From: Bacteroidota bacterium
GTDB taxonomy: Bacteria > Bacteroidota > Ignavibacteria > Tepidaquicellales > Tepidaquicellaceae
Assembly (NCBI GenBank): GCA_018266895.1
Contig: JAFDZQ010000021.1
Coordinates: forward strand, 1-36,918
DNA length: 36,918 nt
Direction of reading: 5' to 3'
In this document: one piece after another, positions 24,484 through 31,735 of the stretch
Numbering within the stretch: position 1 is the stretch's first letter
Layout of the letters: every line of letters begins with the position of its first letter
Made by a program: the position numbers and the translations under genes
The notes under the pieces: model-generated
The model's database searches: none
Told to the model about the DNA's origin: nothing
What the model saw: the letters and a program-made list of their open reading frames with translations, nothing else

Positions 24484-24626
24484 AATGACCGCTAACGGTT
24501 TGTGTATTGCCGAAGGCGGGGTATTTTAGCACTGCTGTTGATTTGAAAAACTAAAATTCGGTTAAGCACAAAAGTGTCACAGAAGCCCGTCGCTTCCGCT
24601 TTTGGCAATACTTTGTTAGCGGTTCG
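24484..24626. repeat. attC-like palindrome, reference copy
   Basis: The clearest site. AATGACCGCTAACGG, GTATTGCCGAAGGCGGG and TTTTAGCAC on the left face CCCGTCGCTTCCGC, GGCAATAC and GTTAGCGGTTCG on the right. GTATTGCC pairs exactly with GGCAATAC and the outer CCGCTAAC exactly with GTTAGCGG. The spacers between inner and outer boxes are unequal, which is typical of integron sites. The end lies 14 bp past the stop of the PhnB-like gene. Confidence 0.8.
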
Positions 24627-24639
24627 CTGTCCCTTTTTT

Positions 24640-25083
24640 TTAATACTCATTAATGATAATTTTTTTTTGTTTCATCATCACTTGCCATGAGTTCGGCTTA
24701 CTCATGAGTTCCGCCAAGTTTGCCGGAATAACTTGCCAGCGAAGTCCAAATTTGTCAATGCACCAACCACATTGTGATTCTTCACCGTCTTGAGTAAAAT
24801 AATCCCAATACTTATCAATCTCTTTCTGGTCGGAGCAATTCAGTGTAAATGAAACAGAGTCATTAAACGAATGATGTTTCTGTGCCGTACTCATGAAAGA
24901 ATATTTTTGTCCAAATATTTGAACTTCACAAAGTTCTGTATTGCCACTTGGGGTTTCGCCAAGAGGAATGATTTTTCCTTCCTGAAAATTATTGCCAAAT
25001 ATGTTTTTGTAATACTGAATGACTTGACTAACTCTTCCGTCATTTGTGTAAAACCATAAACTTGGTATAATCTTGCTGTCCAT
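24640..25083 (-). CDS. VOC family PhnB-like protein, second copy
   Basis: The 147-residue protein starts MDSKIIPSLWFYTNDGRVSQ and has the YYKNIFGNNFQ helix, FSFMSTAQ-like strand YSFMSTAQKHHSFNDSVSFT and the terminal QCGWCIDKFGLRWQVIPANL, the 3-dmu-9/PhnB version of the vicinal oxygen chelate fold. It is clearly diverged from the family member at 15513-15950. It starts 11 bases after the stop of the DHFR-like gene, so both lie in one unit. Ligand unknown. Confidence 0.87.
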   Translation of the reverse strand: MDSKIIPSLWFYTNDGRVSQVIQYYKNIFGNNFQEGKIIPLGETPSGNTELCEVQIFGQKYSFMSTAQKHHSFNDSVSFTLNCSDQKEIDKYWDYFTQDGEESQCGWCIDKFGLRWQVIPANLAELMSKPNSWQVMMKQKKIIINEY

Positions 25084-25094
25084 AATTATCAGAT

Positions 25095-25670
25095 TTAATT
25101 TGTAGTTGTTTGTTGTTGCGTTGTCTGATAATGCTGATAATAAAGAACGATGGCTCCCGAGCCAAAGGTCTTTGTCTTTACAAGTTTGTAAATGGTTCTA
25201 TCTTTTATTTTGTCAAACAAAGGCAGACCTTTTCCTTCTATAACCGGATGAATACAAATTTGAAATTCATCAAGCATGTTAAGGTTCATCAGTTGAATTA
25301 TTAAACTCCGGCTACCTGCAAAAATGTCTTTGCCCGCTTGCTGTTTAAGTTCTAAAACTTCTTTCTCAATCGGGTTAGTTGCAAGGTTGGCACTGTCCCA
25401 TCCAGTGTTTGTCAGTGTACGCGAAAAAACAATTTTTGAAATTTTGTCTATTGCCACCGCAAAGTCGTCCATTGATTTTTGTCCTGATGGATTTTTTATA
25501 AGCGTTTGCCAAAATTGCATAAGTTGGTAAGTCGTCCTGCCATAGAGAATTACCCCCGCATTGTCTAACTGTTCTGAATAATGTTGATGCAGTTCTTCAT
25601 CAGCAATGCCTACTGTGTGGTCGCAAATTCCGTCAATCGTCATGTTGATTGCTCCAATTACTTTTCTCAT
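25095..25670 (-). CDS. Dihydrofolate reductase-like protein (RibD C-terminal family), second copy
   Basis: I place the start at ATG 25670 (MRKVIGAINMTIDGICDHTV) by comparison with the member at 12216-12788; a longer frame begins at 25688. The 191-residue protein has GVILYGRTTYQLMQFWQTL near residue 44, KIVFSRTL, the nucleotide-binding KDIFAGSRSLIIQLMNLNML and the IHPVIEGKGLPLF segment. It is a predicted NAD(P)H-dependent reductase with unknown substrate. The Gln/Thr-rich tail (QTTQQQTTTN) is unlike the first copy. A PhnB-like gene follows by 11 bases. Confidence 0.87.
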   Translation of the reverse strand: MRKVIGAINMTIDGICDHTVGIADEELHQHYSEQLDNAGVILYGRTTYQLMQFWQTLIKNPSGQKSMDDFAVAIDKISKIVFSRTLTNTGWDSANLATNPIEKEVLELKQQAGKDIFAGSRSLIIQLMNLNMLDEFQICIHPVIEGKGLPLFDKIKDRTIYKLVKTKTFGSGAIVLYYQHYQTTQQQTTTN

Positions 25671-25710
25671 ATTTTTAGTTTCTGTCAATTTTGTCCGTGA
25701 GTCGTTTTAC

Positions 25711-25852
25711 AATGACCGTTAACGTTTTCGGGGTTGGCGCAGTGGCGGGTTTCGGAGCATAAAACTGTCAACCTGCACTGAACCTGAATAGAAGCACAAA
25801 GCTCCAAGTTTGAACATCACCCCGCCTGACGCAAAATGTGTGTTACCACTCG
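25711..25852. repeat. attC-like palindrome
   Basis: AATGACCGTTAACG begins the left arm; GGTTGGCGCAGTGGCGGG faces CCCCGCCTGACGC, and the right end is GTGTTACCACTCG. The segment GGAGCATAAAACTGTCAA near the loop recurs at 27171-27230. Confidence 0.68.
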
Positions 25853-25865
25853 TTTTTCTGTCCAT

Positions 25866-27155
25866 TTATTGTTTATTTAGTTCGTCAAATTTCGCTTTCA
25901 TTGTCGGGTTTCCATGAGTTAATTTTTTAATCGTCAATTCTTCTGTCTTTTCATTAGCAAGTCGAAGTTTGTTTTCTGAAGATAATAACGCTGCTTTTGT
26001 TTTCTCCAATTCTTTAATGGTTTTGTCTATTCCGTCAATAGCATCTTTAAACTTTCGGCTTGCTAAATCATAATTTCTCGCAAATCCTTCTTTGAATTTA
26101 TTCATTTTTTCTTCAAAGTTGGTTATGTCAATGTTTTGACTTTTTACCAATGCAAGTTCTGCTTTGTAATGAATTGAGTTCATTGCAGCATTACGAAGCA
26201 AGGTAATGATTGGAATAAAAAATTGAGGTCTGACAACATACATTTTGGGATACTTATGAGAAACGTCAACTATTCCAGAATTGTAATACTCACTGTCGGC
26301 TTCCAATAATGAAACCAAAACAGCATACTCGCATTTTTTTTCTGTTCTATCCCTATCGAGCTCTTTTAGAAAATCTTCATTCCTTTTTTTGGTCGCTGTT
26401 TCATCTCCTTCATTTTTCATTTCGAACATAATAGAAATGATTTCATTACCGGCATGGTCACTTTCTCTATATATAAAGTCACCTTTGCTTCCGGTTTTAG
26501 AGTCATTGTCCTTCTCAAAGTAAGCTTTTTGAAATGCAGTTGCACGAAGTTTATTAAATTCTGTTTCACAATGTTGTTCAAGAGTTTCACCTATCATTTT
26601 TGTTGATAGTTTTAACTTCATATCCTTTCTCAGCGCAATCTCTTCGTCTTTATGTTTGATTATTGCGTCTTTCTCTTTTAGTTCTGATAAATATTGTTCG
26701 GTCAATGATTTTTTAAGTAATTCTTTTTCAGTTTCTTTTATTTTAACGGCATTTGCCAAGTCGTCACGTTCCTTTTCAATAGTTTTTGTAGCTTCATTAA
26801 CTGCTAACCTTTTCTCAACTTCTGCGTTGTCAATTTTCGCAATGAGTTGCAACAATTCATTTTCCTTTTGAGATAATTTTTGTGTTAACTCTATTTCCTT
26901 TTTTGCTTTAAGATCAGCAAGTTCTTGGTCTTTTTTTGCAAGTAGCTCTTGCAAAGCATTTTTAATGTTTGCTTCCGCTAATTTTACTGCACTTTCCTTT
27001 TCTTTTTCAGCCAACGCAAGTCGGTTAAGAATTTCTTCTTCAAACTGGTGGTCACGAACTTGTTTGAGTATGTCAGCAAATCCAGCTTCATCTACTTTGA
27101 ATGCCTTGTGGCAATTCGGACAAATTATTTCGTTCATATCTTTTTGTGTTGTCAT
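25866..27155 (-). CDS. DUF2130 family protein with coiled coil and nuclease-like domain
   Basis: The 429-residue protein begins with a zinc-ribbon-like CPNCHKAF (residues 12-19; only one Cys pair is visible), has a very long coiled coil (about residues 35-190, rich in Glu and Lys) and then the DUF2130 core: [31 protein letters not shown], and [14 protein letters not shown]. The D near GDF and E-x-K in FEMK have the spacing of a PD-(D/E)xK nuclease, so a DNA- or RNA-cleaving role is plausible, though unproven for the family. The last part is helical. It sits beside the defence genes, although with a separate site. Confidence 0.85.
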   Translation of the reverse strand: MTTQKDMNEIICPNCHKAFKVDEAGFADILKQVRDHQFEEEILNRLALAEKEKESAVKLAEANIKNALQELLAKKDQELADLKAKKEIELTQKLSQKENELLQLIAKIDNAEVEKRLAVNEATKTIEKERDDLANAVKIKETEKELLKKSLTEQYLSELKEKDAIIKHKDEEIALRKDMKLKLSTKMIGETLEQHCETEFNKLRATAFQKAYFEKDNDSKTGSKGDFIYRESDHAGNEIISIMFEMKNEGDETATKKRNEDFLKELDRDRTEKKCEYAVLVSLLEADSEYYNSGIVDVSHKYPKMYVVRPQFFIPIITLLRNAAMNSIHYKAELALVKSQNIDITNFEEKMNKFKEGFARNYDLASRKFKDAIDGIDKTIKELEKTKAALLSSENKLRLANEKTEELTIKKLTHGNPTMKAKFDELNKQ

Positions 27156-27168
27156 GTGGATTTAAAAT

Positions 27169-27306
27169 TAGTGCTAAAGGTTTCGGGCTTTGCGTTCGGG
27201 CGGGTTTCGGAGCACAAAACTGTCAATACACCAGAAAAGTTGATGCGAGACAGAATGTTCAGCTAACCACTTCACCCGTCATTGAGCCAAACGCCTGTTA
27301 TGGCTG
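27169..27306. repeat. attC-like palindrome
   Basis: AGTGCTAAAGG, GGGCTTTGCGTTCGGGCGGG on the left face CACCCGTCATTGAGCC and GCCTGTTATGGCTG on the right. GGAGCACAAAACTGTCAAT near the left loop recurs at the 25711 site. It lies 5 bp past the stop of the metallo-beta-lactamase. Confidence 0.65.
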
Positions 27307-27310
27307 TGTT

Positions 27311-28030
27311 TTATTTATTTTGTCGTAATAATTTCAATGTGTGTTTAAGTCCTTTGTTACTTGTCCAGCTGAAATGTCCCGGGATTACGAAAATCGGTTT
27401 AGGATATTTCTTAATCACTTTTTTTATTGTCGTTTCCCATTCTTTAATGTTTGCATCTGCAATGTTTCCTAAGTTTTTGCTTTCGGTGCTTTTTACTAAA
27501 CAACCGCCATAAAGTATTTTGTATTTGTCAAACCATATAATAATGTTGTCTTTTGTGTGTCCTTCGCCTGCGTAGTAAGTTTCAAATTTGTAGTTTCCAA
27601 TGTTAAAAATCGTGTCGTTTACAAAATAAAATTCTGCTTGCTTTTCGTTATGTTCTATGCACAAGTCATAAGTAAATTTAGAACTGTAAGTTATTACTCC
27701 GTTCTGCCTTAAAAATTCAAGTCCCGCTGTCCGGTCATCGTGATAGTGCGTTGAAATTGCAAGTATAACTTTTTTATTGTGTCTGACCGAAATACTATCA
27801 AGCAGAGGTTGAATTTGTGTCGTGTCCCAAGGCGTGTCAAAAAGCACAACGCCATTTTCGGTTACTAAATACATACTGTTTGACGGAAACATTAATCCGT
27901 TCAGGTCTTTGTAAGTTGTATATACGTAAAAGTTGTCTGTCAAATGTTGAATACGAATTTCCTTATTGTCTTGTCCGAAAAGCAAGATATGTCCAAAGAG
28001 TAATAATATTGTTAGCGTAATTTTCTGCAT
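27311..28030 (-). CDS. Subclass B1 metallo-beta-lactamase (BlaB-like)
   Basis: The 239-residue protein starts with a signal peptide (MQKITLTILLLFGHILLFGQ) and has every zinc ligand of subclass B1: H95-x-H97-x-D99 in THYHDDRTAGLEF, H158 in GEGHTKDNIIIWF, C177 in YGGCLVKS with the substrate-binding Lys180, and H219 in VIPGHFSW. DNFYVYTTYKDLNG and the order of segments match the BlaB/IND enzymes of Flavobacteriia. The predicted reaction is hydrolysis of beta-lactams, including carbapenems, in the periplasm; activity is inferred from motifs. The gene is a single-gene unit with its own palindrome. Confidence 0.9.
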   Translation of the reverse strand: MQKITLTILLLFGHILLFGQDNKEIRIQHLTDNFYVYTTYKDLNGLMFPSNSMYLVTENGVVLFDTPWDTTQIQPLLDSISVRHNKKVILAISTHYHDDRTAGLEFLRQNGVITYSSKFTYDLCIEHNEKQAEFYFVNDTIFNIGNYKFETYYAGEGHTKDNIIIWFDKYKILYGGCLVKSTESKNLGNIADANIKEWETTIKKVIKKYPKPIFVIPGHFSWTSNKGLKHTLKLLRQNK

Positions 28031-28062
28031 TTTTAAATTATTAGTTTAGTGGGTCGTTCTAA

Positions 28063-28204
28063 CATAGCCGATAACGGTTTGCTTGGCAAAGTGGCAGATT
28101 TATAACACAAAAGTTCAATCGAAGAACTATACTTAAACTTACCACAAAACTGTCATACGAACCACTGACCCCGCCATTACGCCAAACCGCTGTTACTGGC
28201 TGGC
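28063..28204. repeat. attC-like palindrome
   Basis: CCGATAACGGTTTGCTTGGC and AAAGTGGCAGATT on the left face CCCCGCCATTACGCC and GCTGTTACTGGC on the right; the stem centres on GGCAAAGTGGC / GCCATTACGCC. It lies 12 bp past the stop of the restriction endonuclease. Confidence 0.65.
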
Positions 28205-28215
28205 CTTCCCGTCCG

Positions 28216-28830
28216 TTATGGTTCTATGCCTAAAATTAGTAGAGGAACTGGTGGACTATTTCGTCCTTGTCTCATGACGTTGTATACTTCGCCTTCGTAA
28301 TATGCAACACCACTACTCATTTGTGCTTGCATTTTCTTTGTCGGTAATATTTCAATTCCAAGATTGATTTTACCACCAGAATAGAAAAGCATATGTTTTA
28401 CGAATAGGTCAAATGCTACAAAAGCATATTTACCAAATTGAACTTCGACCGCAATTTTATCTTTAACAAAGTCAGTTTGATTGTAACTGTAAATGGGTTC
28501 TTTTTCACCATTCTCAACAAGAAATTTCTTTTGTTCCTTTGCAGACATTAAAACACTTTTCTCCATTAGTTCACGGTCAAGTGTTATGTAATAATTATAT
28601 CTGCTCTCTTCCCATTTGCGTTTATAAAATGCGTCATTGAAAACCTTATTTAAGTCAATTGGAGAAAGTAACGAGTTTCCAATTTTTCTTTTTTCCTTGC
28701 TAATTTTAGTTCTAAAAGTATCTGCGTCAATGGTGGCAATGATGTCTTTAATTTCTTGATAAAGTTTATTGTGGTGAACGATTAGATATTCTTCTCCGTT
28801 CAAGTGCGAATATTTTTGTGCTATTTTCAT
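28216..28830 (-). CDS. Type II restriction endonuclease, BglII/BstYI family
   Basis: The 204-residue protein matches the BglII family in its second half: TDFVKDKIAVEVQFGKYAFV followed by AFDLFVKHMLFYSG and ILPTKKMQAQMSSGVAYYEG. The catalytic residues fit BglII: Asp120, Glu129 and Gln131, where the E-x-Q triad replaces the usual E-x-K. BglII cuts AGATCT and BstYI cuts RGATCY, so a related GATC-centred site is likely but not proven. The start ATG overlaps the methyltransferase stop by four bases (ATGA), so the two are translationally coupled. Confidence 0.87.
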   Translation of the reverse strand: MKIAQKYSHLNGEEYLIVHHNKLYQEIKDIIATIDADTFRTKISKEKRKIGNSLLSPIDLNKVFNDAFYKRKWEESRYNYYITLDRELMEKSVLMSAKEQKKFLVENGEKEPIYSYNQTDFVKDKIAVEVQFGKYAFVAFDLFVKHMLFYSGGKINLGIEILPTKKMQAQMSSGVAYYEGEVYNVMRQGRNSPPVPLLILGIEP

Positions 28831-29795
28831 TTATGTCCATTTGTTCCGTTGCCATTTGCAAATGAAAGTTCCAACCATTCCTTTGGAATTTGGGCAACCT
28901 TATCTTTGCCTGTTGGTTTATGGATTGGTTTATTTATTGGTCTAATTTTTAATTTCCCTTCTTTTAAATCTTCAATTCTTTGATTGGCGATTTTGCAATA
29001 ATCTTTCTCCTTTTCAATGCCCATTCCGTTCCGATTATTTTTAATTGCACCAATAACCGTTGAACCAACTCCTGAAAAAGGGTCAAGAACCCAACTATCT
29101 TCGTTTGTCAATGCTAATACACAACGTTCAACGAGTTCAATTGGAAATTGACAAGGATGGTCTGTTTTTTCAGGGTGATTAGATTTAACATTTGGAATGT
29201 CCCACATAGCTCTATCCCAGTCCTGTTCAATTATCTCCCAAATGTCACTCGGATTTTTACCTAATGGATTTCCAGATGGCTGTCCTTTTTTAGGTCCTTT
29301 GAAATGAAGTTTCCCAGGATATTTAGATGGAACTCTAACGTTGTCAAGATTAAAAATATAGTCGTCTGTTTTGCTGAACCAAAGGATAGTTTCGTAACGA
29401 CCACTAAAACGATTGCTTGCGTGAAGTCCGTGTCCGAAATGCCACACAATACGGTTGCGAAGTTTTAGTCCGTGTTTCTTGAATATTTGGTAGTAAAATA
29501 TATCAAGAGGGAAAATTTCTCCCTTATCAACGTAGTTACCTACTTGCCAACAAAGATTTCCTTTATCGGATAGTGTCCTTGCAAGTTCAGATATGATTTC
29601 TTCTTGTGTTTCAAGGTACTTCTCAATACTTGTTTTGGTCTCATATGATTTGCCCACATTGTAGGGTGGCGAAGTCAAAATAAGGTCAAATTTACCGTCT
29701 TCAATTTTTTTGAGAACGGATAAGCAGTCACCGTTTTTTATAGCATAGTCAGTGTCTGGGCTTATGTAGTCAAATAATGGCTCTTTTACTCTCAT
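28827..29795 (-). CDS. DNA methyltransferase of the BglII-like restriction-modification system
   Basis: The 322-residue protein is a beta-class amino-methyltransferase: motif IV TSPPYNVGKSYE (residues 41-52) near the N-terminus, the target recognition region in the middle (HFGHGLHASNRFSGRYETIL), and motif I (WVLDPFSGVGSTVIGAIKNN) near the C-terminal third, around residue 235. TSPPY is typical of N4-cytosine and some N6-adenine enzymes; BglII's partner makes N4-methylcytosine, so this is the better guess. It protects the recognition site of the coupled endonuclease. The order MTase then REase gives protection first. Confidence 0.9.
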   Translation of the reverse strand: MRVKEPLFDYISPDTDYAIKNGDCLSVLKKIEDGKFDLILTSPPYNVGKSYETKTSIEKYLETQEEIISELARTLSDKGNLCWQVGNYVDKGEIFPLDIFYYQIFKKHGLKLRNRIVWHFGHGLHASNRFSGRYETILWFSKTDDYIFNLDNVRVPSKYPGKLHFKGPKKGQPSGNPLGKNPSDIWEIIEQDWDRAMWDIPNVKSNHPEKTDHPCQFPIELVERCVLALTNEDSWVLDPFSGVGSTVIGAIKNNRNGMGIEKEKDYCKIANQRIEDLKEGKLKIRPINKPIHKPTGKDKVAQIPKEWLELSFANGNGTNGHK

Positions 29796-29905
29796 TTTCT
29801 TTGTACTAAGTTATTTAGCAAAGTTACTTTTTTAATTGTTTGAATGTCTCAAAATTGTCCCGAAGTTGTCAACGGTTTTGTTGTCCTTTCGGATTCTCCA
29901 GCCTT

Positions 29906-29959
29906 GCCGGTAACGTTTTGGCGCTTGTGCTTTTTTAATTGCACAAGCACGCTGTTATG
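29906..29959. repeat. Minimal attC-like palindrome
   Basis: GCTTGTGC (29923-29930), a ten-base TTTTTTAATT loop and GCACAAGC (29941-29948) form a perfect eight-bp stem, flanked by GGTAACG on the left and CTGTTATG on the right. At about 54 bp it is the shortest site here, 7 bp past the stop of the DUF262 gene. Confidence 0.65.
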
Positions 29960-29965
29960 AAAAGT

Positions 29966-31324
29966 TTATCCTTTTCTAGGTCTAGCCCAGTTACAATATC
30001 TATGTGTTAGCCTTGCATTTTCGGGGATTGTCTTGCCACCAGTCCAGTATTGCTCAATATGGTCAACGGCACTATCGTCAATATTAGTTATTTTATTTCC
30101 ACAAATTGAGCAAGTAGAATCTTTGATATATAATTCCTCTTTTAATTTAAATGTAAAACACCTTACTTCTTTTTTACTTATACCTATAATTTCCTGTAAT
30201 GCTAAACGCCATTTATCAAATCTCTTGGTTACAGCAGTAACACTACTTGTTGATAATTCTATTGAATTAATGAATTCTTGATCATTAGTCATCAAATTAA
30301 TAAACCCCTCTTTTATTGAGTCAAGGTTTTGATAAACAGTGTTTTTGTCAGTATTTGAAAAGGAATACATTAAAACATCATAAATAGAAGCATTGAATTT
30401 TTTTGTTTCCCAATATCCATCACTGTTTTTTTCATTACCTCGATAAAATCTCTTAAATGCTTGTTTGTCAAAAAGTGAACGTATCGTTGATACAGAGTTT
30501 TTAAAAGCTGTTTTTATTTCTTTAATCTTTTCGTCTGTAATATTTTTATTGTTTTCCATGGTATCATTTAGAAACTTACGAATAGGAGATTTGTATTTTA
30601 AATATGTATTCAAATAAAAAGAACAAAACCTTAACACTAACTCAACATCTCTCATTCTTTTATCAGGCTTATCTAATCCCAGCATAAATTTGAAATCAGT
30701 GTCGCTTGCTAATTCAAAAAGTAAATCATTAAATTTACCGCGATACATGCAATTTCTTAATTCTTGGTCATTAAGTGAAACAGAACCTGTATTTAATCTT
30801 TCAAAAACCTCAAATTTCAAGTCCGGATCAGATTCTTTTCTAAAAGTAATTGTTCGTATTACACAAGAAGTGATTTTCTCTTGAAATTCAGCAAATTTTT
30901 TGTCTTTATATTTTATTCCTTTAAGTTCTTTAAATATTTTTAGACCAGTAAGTGAAAAATCAGAATCATCATCTGGCCATTTGTTATCAATAAAAGCAAA
31001 AAAAGAAGTAAGTCTTTGTTGACCATCAATTACAATAAGTTTTCCATCTTTTTCTTCAGAAAAATAAACAACTGGCAAAGGAATATCAAGGAGTGCTGAT
31101 TCAATTAACCTACTTGCTTTGGCTTTATCCCAAACAAAGTGTCTTTGAAACTTTGGTTGTACGTCTAAGATTCCTTTTTTATACTTTTTATACAAAGATT
31201 CGACTTCAGGGTCAGCTTTGTCAGTGATAATGTTCCTGTTGAGTTTTACCTCATTGTTTTCTTGGTTTTCTTCAGGTTGCTCGTCAAACTGAATTTCATC
31301 TCTTTCTATAATTTCTTGTTCCAT
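29966..31324 (-). CDS. DUF262-HNH protein (GmrSD-like)
   Basis: The 452-residue protein has an N-terminal DUF262 domain with QPKFQRHFVWDKAKASRLIE (residues 56-75), the nucleotide-binding loop IDGQQRLTSFFAF (99-111) and FERLNTGSVSLNDQELRN, then a helical middle and a C-terminal HNH zinc nuclease: CSICGNKI, AVDHIEQYWTGGKTIPENAR and HRYCNWARPRKG. DUF262 proteins with an HNH or DUF1524 partner form the GmrSD group that cuts modified DNA, often of phage. The two domains are fused here. It stands alone between palindromes, next to the restriction-modification pair. Confidence 0.88.
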   Translation of the reverse strand: MEQEIIERDEIQFDEQPEENQENNEVKLNRNIITDKADPEVESLYKKYKKGILDVQPKFQRHFVWDKAKASRLIESALLDIPLPVVYFSEEKDGKLIVIDGQQRLTSFFAFIDNKWPDDDSDFSLTGLKIFKELKGIKYKDKKFAEFQEKITSCVIRTITFRKESDPDLKFEVFERLNTGSVSLNDQELRNCMYRGKFNDLLFELASDTDFKFMLGLDKPDKRMRDVELVLRFCSFYLNTYLKYKSPIRKFLNDTMENNKNITDEKIKEIKTAFKNSVSTIRSLFDKQAFKRFYRGNEKNSDGYWETKKFNASIYDVLMYSFSNTDKNTVYQNLDSIKEGFINLMTNDQEFINSIELSTSSVTAVTKRFDKWRLALQEIIGISKKEVRCFTFKLKEELYIKDSTCSICGNKITNIDDSAVDHIEQYWTGGKTIPENARLTHRYCNWARPRKG

Positions 31325-31353
31325 ATATTGTTTGTTTTATAAATTTTCATAAA

Positions 31354-31500
31354 AATTAAATATACGCAATCTGCCAAAGAATTTATTCTTAAATTCCACA
31401 CTGTTAATTTGGCTTTGCGCAACTGTCTGTTGCGTTTATTTATAAAATCTTGTCAAGCGGTGACCGGATAAACCCATAAAATATTCATATTTGCCCATAA
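31354..31500. repeat. Second-subfamily palindromic repeat, copy B, at the right end of the array
   Basis: AATTAAATATACGCAATCTG (31354-31373) and the following bases resemble copy A at 21626. Inner arms GCAATCTGCCAAA and TTTGGCTTTGCGCAACTG, then TTGCGT, can form a hairpin. No cassette gene lies to its right. It may be the remains of a cassette site, or of the attachment site next to a lost integrase. Confidence 0.5.
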
Positions 31501-31667
31501 CTCCGTCAATTGACTCACATTCATTTTAAGTATATGACTGCCGTCATTAAACTTTGCCAAGTTAATTTTTTCGATTTACAATTTCAATTTAATATTGGCT
31601 TTTTGAGGGCCGGTTTGCCTTATCCGCCCAAAGCGAAATTAAAATATATATGCTGTGTGAGTTTTAT

Positions 31668-31735
31668 TTATCGCAAAGACGCAAAGTTAAAAACGAAATG
31701 AAAAAGAATTTCTCTGTGGCTGTGCGACTCTCTGT
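31668..31735. repeat. Short dispersed-type intergenic repeat
   Basis: TATCGCAAAGACGCAAAG and TCTCTGTGGCTGTGCGACTC are the kind of semi-complementary units seen dispersed between genes in many bacterial genomes. Only one copy is visible in the window, so this is recognition from memory, not a counted repeat. Confidence 0.35.

Noticed and set aside
3297..29959. CRISPR array as an explanation of the repeats
   Set aside because: The repeats are long, divergent, palindromic, 1 to 3 kb apart and separated by genes; no short regular spacers and no cas genes are seen.
3297..29959. Palindromes as simple transcription terminators
   Set aside because: Most are 130 bp or longer with large loops and without a consistent T-tract on the minus strand, and they share conserved ends, which terminators do not.
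31510..31701. 63-codon plus-strand open frame between the array and katG
   Set aside because: Its end lies in the dispersed-type repeat and its composition is not protein-like.
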